DNA from: Paludibaculum fermentans
Lineage (GTDB): Bacteria; Acidobacteriota; Terriglobia; Bryobacterales; Bryobacteraceae
DNA length: 64,000 nucleotides
NCBI RefSeq assembly: GCF_015277775.1
Contig: NZ_CP063849.1
Location: 3,162,001-3,226,000, forward strand
Direction: 5' to 3'
The notes under the pieces were generated by a model. That model ran no database searches. It saw only the letters and a list, made by a program, of their open reading frames with translations, and was not told where the DNA came from. Positions 60,853 through 64,000 of this stretch are shown in pieces. Each line of letters begins with the position of its first letter. Position 1 is the stretch's first letter. Made by a program: the position numbers and the translations under genes.

Positions 60853-62116
60853 CGATCACCTCACTCCCATGTCGTGCTTTGAGCTCCCGAGTCAGTGAAT
60901 GGGCCTGGCGGGCCGGCCCCTCCTTTGCCGCCGCTAGGAACTCGGCCAGGTAGTCTGTGTTCATCGGGTCACCCTCCTTCAGCTTCCAGATCGAGCGGGC
61001 CTGCTTTTCAGCCTGCAGACTCAACCCATGCAATTGCAGGGAGCCGAAGTGGAACTGTTTGCCGCGATCGACCTGAATCACGAGGTCGACCTGGCCGGCT
61101 TCGGCCCGGTAATGGCGCTGCGCCACGGCATGAACCGCCAGGTAGCCATCGCGTTGGAGGACCCGCTCCATCTCATTAATGCCGGCGGCGATCCGTTTCC
61201 AGTTGGCGATTTGCCCGACTGGAAAATCAGCTGCTTTGCGGAGTGCAGCCAGCGGCAGGTCCGCGCCCTGGATCTCCGCCATGCCTAGACGCCACTGGGC
61301 GCCTTCGTCCACGAGAACGGACACGTTCACCGCTTGCTCGCCCGAGTTTTCGATCCCGACAGAGTGCACAGCGAATTTCAGGTATCCCATCTCTTCGTAG
61401 CGCGGCTTCCCGTTTAGATCGATGAGATGCCGCACTTCGCGTTCCGAGTAGTTCCGCCCCACAAGCACGGGATCGAGGGCTTTGGAGAGGGAGCCCGCGG
61501 AGATCTTCCGGCTCCCTTCAAAGCGAATGGATGAGATCAGCGGCCGGTGGGCTGACTGAAAGACTGTGGCCATGCGGCCGGTGGCGGGATCGACCTCGTT
61601 CTTCGCCGAGACCGCGTCTTTGCGGCCGAGTCGCGCGAGTGCGGCTTCGATGGCCTGCCGGTAGTAAGCCAGGGCCTGCTCATTCTGAGGCATCGCTTTG
61701 TCGATCAAGAGATTGGCGGAGCGAACAGTTTCCCAGAGCCGAGCGGACTCCAGACCATATAAGTCCAGGATGGCGAGGCCTTCCGCTGGGTCTTCCTTGA
61801 GGAGAAAGGTGACGACATAGCCGGTGGTCCCGTTGATGGACTTGGGCTGAAACTGGTAGTTCACGGATTGAAACAAACCCGTGGCAAACAGCACTTCGGC
61901 TGCGTTGTCGAGCTCGGTTCTAGTCGCCATCCAGCCGAGCTTGAGCCTGGAGGCTGCGATCACCGCGTCGGACGGCAGGCGGGTAGTGCCCTCGGTGTGC
62001 AGTTCGAGAATGGGGGTCTGGGCTGAGGCGCCGGCAGGTGGGCACAGCGAATAAACGGCCAGCAGGAAGCAACGAATACCGGTGAAAATGGACGGGCTCG
62101 AACTGGAATTCCGCAC
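60830..62116 (-). CDS. secreted POTRA-repeat protein without an Omp85 barrel
   Basis: 428 residues. A signal peptide is followed by POTRA-like repeats (TRTELDNAAEVLFATGLFQSVNYQF; VLQRDGYLAVHAVAQRHY and FHFGSLQLHGLSL) as in BamA/FhaC/ShlB. There is no C-terminal barrel: the protein ends at a POTRA-like strand (ARHGSEVIDVAITFK). Such barrel-less forms are less common and may assist assembly with other outer-membrane proteins. First gene of a pair with the TonB_C-Sel1 gene. Confidence 0.75.
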   Translation of the reverse strand: MRNSSSSPSIFTGIRCFLLAVYSLCPPAGASAQTPILELHTEGTTRLPSDAVIAASRLKLGWMATRTELDNAAEVLFATGLFQSVNYQFQPKSINGTTGYVVTFLLKEDPAEGLAILDLYGLESARLWETVRSANLLIDKAMPQNEQALAYYRQAIEAALARLGRKDAVSAKNEVDPATGRMATVFQSAHRPLISSIRFEGSRKISAGSLSKALDPVLVGRNYSEREVRHLIDLNGKPRYEEMGYLKFAVHSVGIENSGEQAVNVSVLVDEGAQWRLGMAEIQGADLPLAALRKAADFPVGQIANWKRIAAGINEMERVLQRDGYLAVHAVAQRHYRAEAGQVDLVIQVDRGKQFHFGSLQLHGLSLQAEKQARSIWKLKEGDPMNTDYLAEFLAAAKEGPARQAHSLTRELKARHGSEVIDVAITFK

Positions 62117-62389
62117 AAGCCGTCAGTATAAACGATGCGAAAGGAGGGCAAGTTGGAGGAAAGGGCTCGGGCAGGAAGTGCTGAATCTGCGGGTGGGAGG
62201 GCGGCGGGCCCAGGTGAGTGAATGCGCCAGTGATGGCGGCGGCGCTCGACTTGAACCAAGGCAGAAGAAAAACTGGCGTGCGTGTCGAATTGCGGCCGGC
62301 TGGAGCGACGACCTAGTGTGAGGGAATGACGGCGCGGTGAACGGGGCGAACGGCACCGTCCGAGGCCAAGCCATTGAAAGGAAAGCGTC

Positions 62390-62776
62390 ATGAAATTCAT
62401 ATGCCTGGGCTACATTGAGCCGAACAAGCTTGAATCCCTGAGCGACAACGATCGGAATGCGATGGTGGACGAGTGCTTCACCTACGACGATGAATTGAGG
62501 AAGGCCGGGCATTTCGCAGGCGGCGAGGCGTTGCAGGGTCCCGATGCGGCTCGGACATTGTGGTGGCAGAACGGCAAGGTAGTGGTGAAGGACGGCCCCT
62601 ACGCTGAGACAAAGGAACAATTGGGTGGGATTCTGGTGCTGGAAGCGCGGGACTTGGCGCACGCCGTCGAACTGATGTCGAAGCATCCGGGGGTGAAGGC
62701 CGGGCCTTTCGAGATCCGCCCGGCGGCCGACCTGACCGGGATGGTCCAGGAGAGCGAAGGGCGGAGGGCTCAGTAG
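62390..62776 (+). CDS. YCII/DGPF-family protein
   Basis: 128 residues. It has the full motif DGPYAETKEQLGG and the fold MKFICLGYIEP.....ELRKAGHFAGGEAL. GAAAGGA precedes the ATG. Unlike the copy at 33907 it has no ECF factor beside it in this window. Five bases separate it from the hydrolase gene, so the two are probably co-transcribed. Confidence 0.9.
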   Translation: MKFICLGYIEPNKLESLSDNDRNAMVDECFTYDDELRKAGHFAGGEALQGPDAARTLWWQNGKVVVKDGPYAETKEQLGGILVLEARDLAHAVELMSKHPGVKAGPFEIRPAADLTGMVQESEGRRAQ

Positions 62777-62781
62777 ACGCC

Positions 62782-63669
62782 ATGAGAACGATGACCGCCT
62801 CCGTTCTGGCAAAGCTGATTCTGCTCGCCCCGCCTGGCACGGCTGCTGAGGACACAGGGGCGCCCGGGTTCACGGAAGAGACGCCGCCGGGCATGCAGAG
62901 CGGCTACGCTCCGGTGAACGGGCTGCGGATCTACTACGAGATTCACGGGACAGCGCGGGACGGGCATCCGCCGCTCGCGCTGCTGCATGGCGGCGGCGAT
63001 ACGATCCAGACCAGCTTCGGAAAGATCCTTCCGCTGCTGGCGCGGGGCCGGCAGGTGATCGCGTTCGAGCAACAGGGGTATGGGCACACGGCGGATGTCG
63101 CCGGACGCCCTTTCGGTTTCGAGCAGTCGGCGGACGATACCGCGGCGCTGCTGGAACATCTGCATGTGGGCCAGGCGGACCTGTTCGGCTTCAGCAATGG
63201 CGGGACCATCGCGCTGCAGGTGGCGATCCGCCATCCGAAGGTGGTTCGGCGGCTAGTGGTCGCTTCCGGACTGTTCCGGCGCAGTGGGGCCGATGCCTGG
63301 CTCTGGGCGGCGATGGCCAACGCCCAACTGGAGAACATGCCGAAAGAGTTGCAGGAGGAGTATCTGAAGGTGGCTCCGCATCCGGAGAATCTGCGGAGCT
63401 CCCATGACAAGGCGGCACAGCGGATGCGGGCGTTCAAAGACATTCCGGATGCGGCGATTCGGGGGATTGCGGCGCCGACGCTGGTGGTGGTGGGCGACTC
63501 GGATGTGGTGCGGCCGGAGCACGCGGTGGAGTTGTTCCGGTTGCTGCCGCGCGGGCGGCTGGCCGTGCTGCCGGGGACAGACCATATGGCCGTGATGGGG
63601 CGGGCAGGGTGGCTGGTGCCTATGGTGGAGGAGTGGCTGGGTATGGCGGATGAGGGGGCCGGTCGCTGA
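62782..63669 (+). CDS. alpha/beta hydrolase
   Basis: 295 residues. An N-terminal export-like segment (MTASVLAKLILLAPPGTAA) precedes the hydrolase core. The nucleophile elbow is GFSNGG (Ser in FSNGG), the acid follows in VVGDSDVVRPEH, and the His is in PGTDHMAVM. Family members are esterases, epoxide hydrolases and C-C hydrolases; no substrate can be told. Downstream of the YCII gene, five bases apart. Confidence 0.92.
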   Translation: MRTMTASVLAKLILLAPPGTAAEDTGAPGFTEETPPGMQSGYAPVNGLRIYYEIHGTARDGHPPLALLHGGGDTIQTSFGKILPLLARGRQVIAFEQQGYGHTADVAGRPFGFEQSADDTAALLEHLHVGQADLFGFSNGGTIALQVAIRHPKVVRRLVVASGLFRRSGADAWLWAAMANAQLENMPKELQEEYLKVAPHPENLRSSHDKAAQRMRAFKDIPDAAIRGIAAPTLVVVGDSDVVRPEHAVELFRLLPRGRLAVLPGTDHMAVMGRAGWLVPMVEEWLGMADEGAGR

Positions 63670-63945
63670 CGCGTCTCCGGGACTGGGTGGAGCGGCTTCG
63701 TTCGATTTGGTGGGGGTCGCCGGGCCGTGCCGCCGCGGTGGATGGGGAGTATCGCGGGTTCCCCCGCTCCTTGCAGTCGCGGCTGCTTGTTCGGCGATGC
63801 CGGGAACCAGGGAATGACTGCTGACGATGGGTTGGGAGCTTTCGGGGGCTCCTCCGCTCGTTGACACTCGCGGCTCAATTTCCGGCGGCTCGTCGGGCCG
63901 CGGCGGGTTGGGTGGGCGGGTGGGATCGATGGTAGAGTCAGCTAA

Positions 63946-64000
63946 ATGAGTGAGGATCTTTCCACCCGCCGGGATGCGCTACGGGGGCTGGCCGCGGCCT
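63946..64000 (+). CDS. Tat-exported protein, N-terminal fragment (runs off the window)
   Basis: The first 18 codons read MSEDLSTRRDALRGLAAA. The twin Arg followed by a hydrophobic turn (RRDALRGLAAA) is a Tat signal start. Nothing more can be said about the function. Confidence 0.55.
   Translation, partial: MSEDLSTRRDALRGLAAA

Overview
The window is high-GC bacterial chromosome with dense coding on both strands and few introns of non-coding DNA. The gene content suggests a soil Acidobacteriota of the Bryobacteraceae/Solibacteraceae type. The reasons are a reaction-centre-like di-haem cytochrome, two very large beta-propeller histidine kinases, several secreted or Tat-exported glycoside hydrolases, di-haem peroxidase and DHOR-type cytochromes, WG-repeat subtilases, and many insertion and toxin modules. 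This placement is an inference from protein style; no rRNA or tRNA gene was seen.

Region 1 (1-13.4 kb) is mostly chromosomal core. It starts with a cut-off ABC permease divergent from tadA. Next come a secreted GH65-like protein, a zinc-ribbon protein, an HTH regulator, a GT4 glycosyltransferase, the rpiB-glyA pair, the cytochrome and an ankyrin protein. It ends with a subtilase carrying a GVVWGT tail, followed 32 bp later by a small multi-pass membrane protein.

Region 2 (13.5-36.5 kb) holds a di-haem peroxidase, a hybrid histidine kinase, a phospholipase-C-like protein and a second subtilase with an AAWGS tail. That subtilase is divergent from an HD-GYP/GAF protein whose membrane domain is homologous to the small membrane protein of region 1. 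A four-gene peptide ABC importer with 4-nt overlaps follows, divergent from an AAA activator and a PilZ protein. Then come a GH2 enzyme, an ECF sigma factor coupled to a YCII protein, a GH130-like protein and an RRM protein with a visible promoter and terminator.

Region 3 (36.6-46.4 kb) holds a propeller kinase with its LuxR regulator, a di-haem oxidoreductase, proS coupled to a PLP enzyme, a DUF6454-like protein and a small secreted protein ending in a strong terminator.

Region 4 (46.4-54.95 kb) is an accessory island. It contains an array of eight 29-nt repeats whose spacings fit whole DNA helical turns, split by an IS481-type element. Also present are a type II toxin gene broken by one amber codon beside its intact antitoxin, an Rhs C-terminal module with a coupled immunity-like gene and a decayed Rhs duplicate, and an IS1111-type IS110 element with a long 3' non-coding end that has cut off a host gene.

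Region 5 (54.95-64 kb) has a large secreted protein, an SDR, a HigB/HigA-ImmA module, a POTRA-only protein coupled to a TonB_C-Sel1 protein, a YCII protein, an alpha/beta hydrolase and the first codons of a Tat-exported protein.

The two most novel items are the helically phased repeat array and the twice-occurring pairing of a WG-tailed subtilase with a shared membrane sensor domain.
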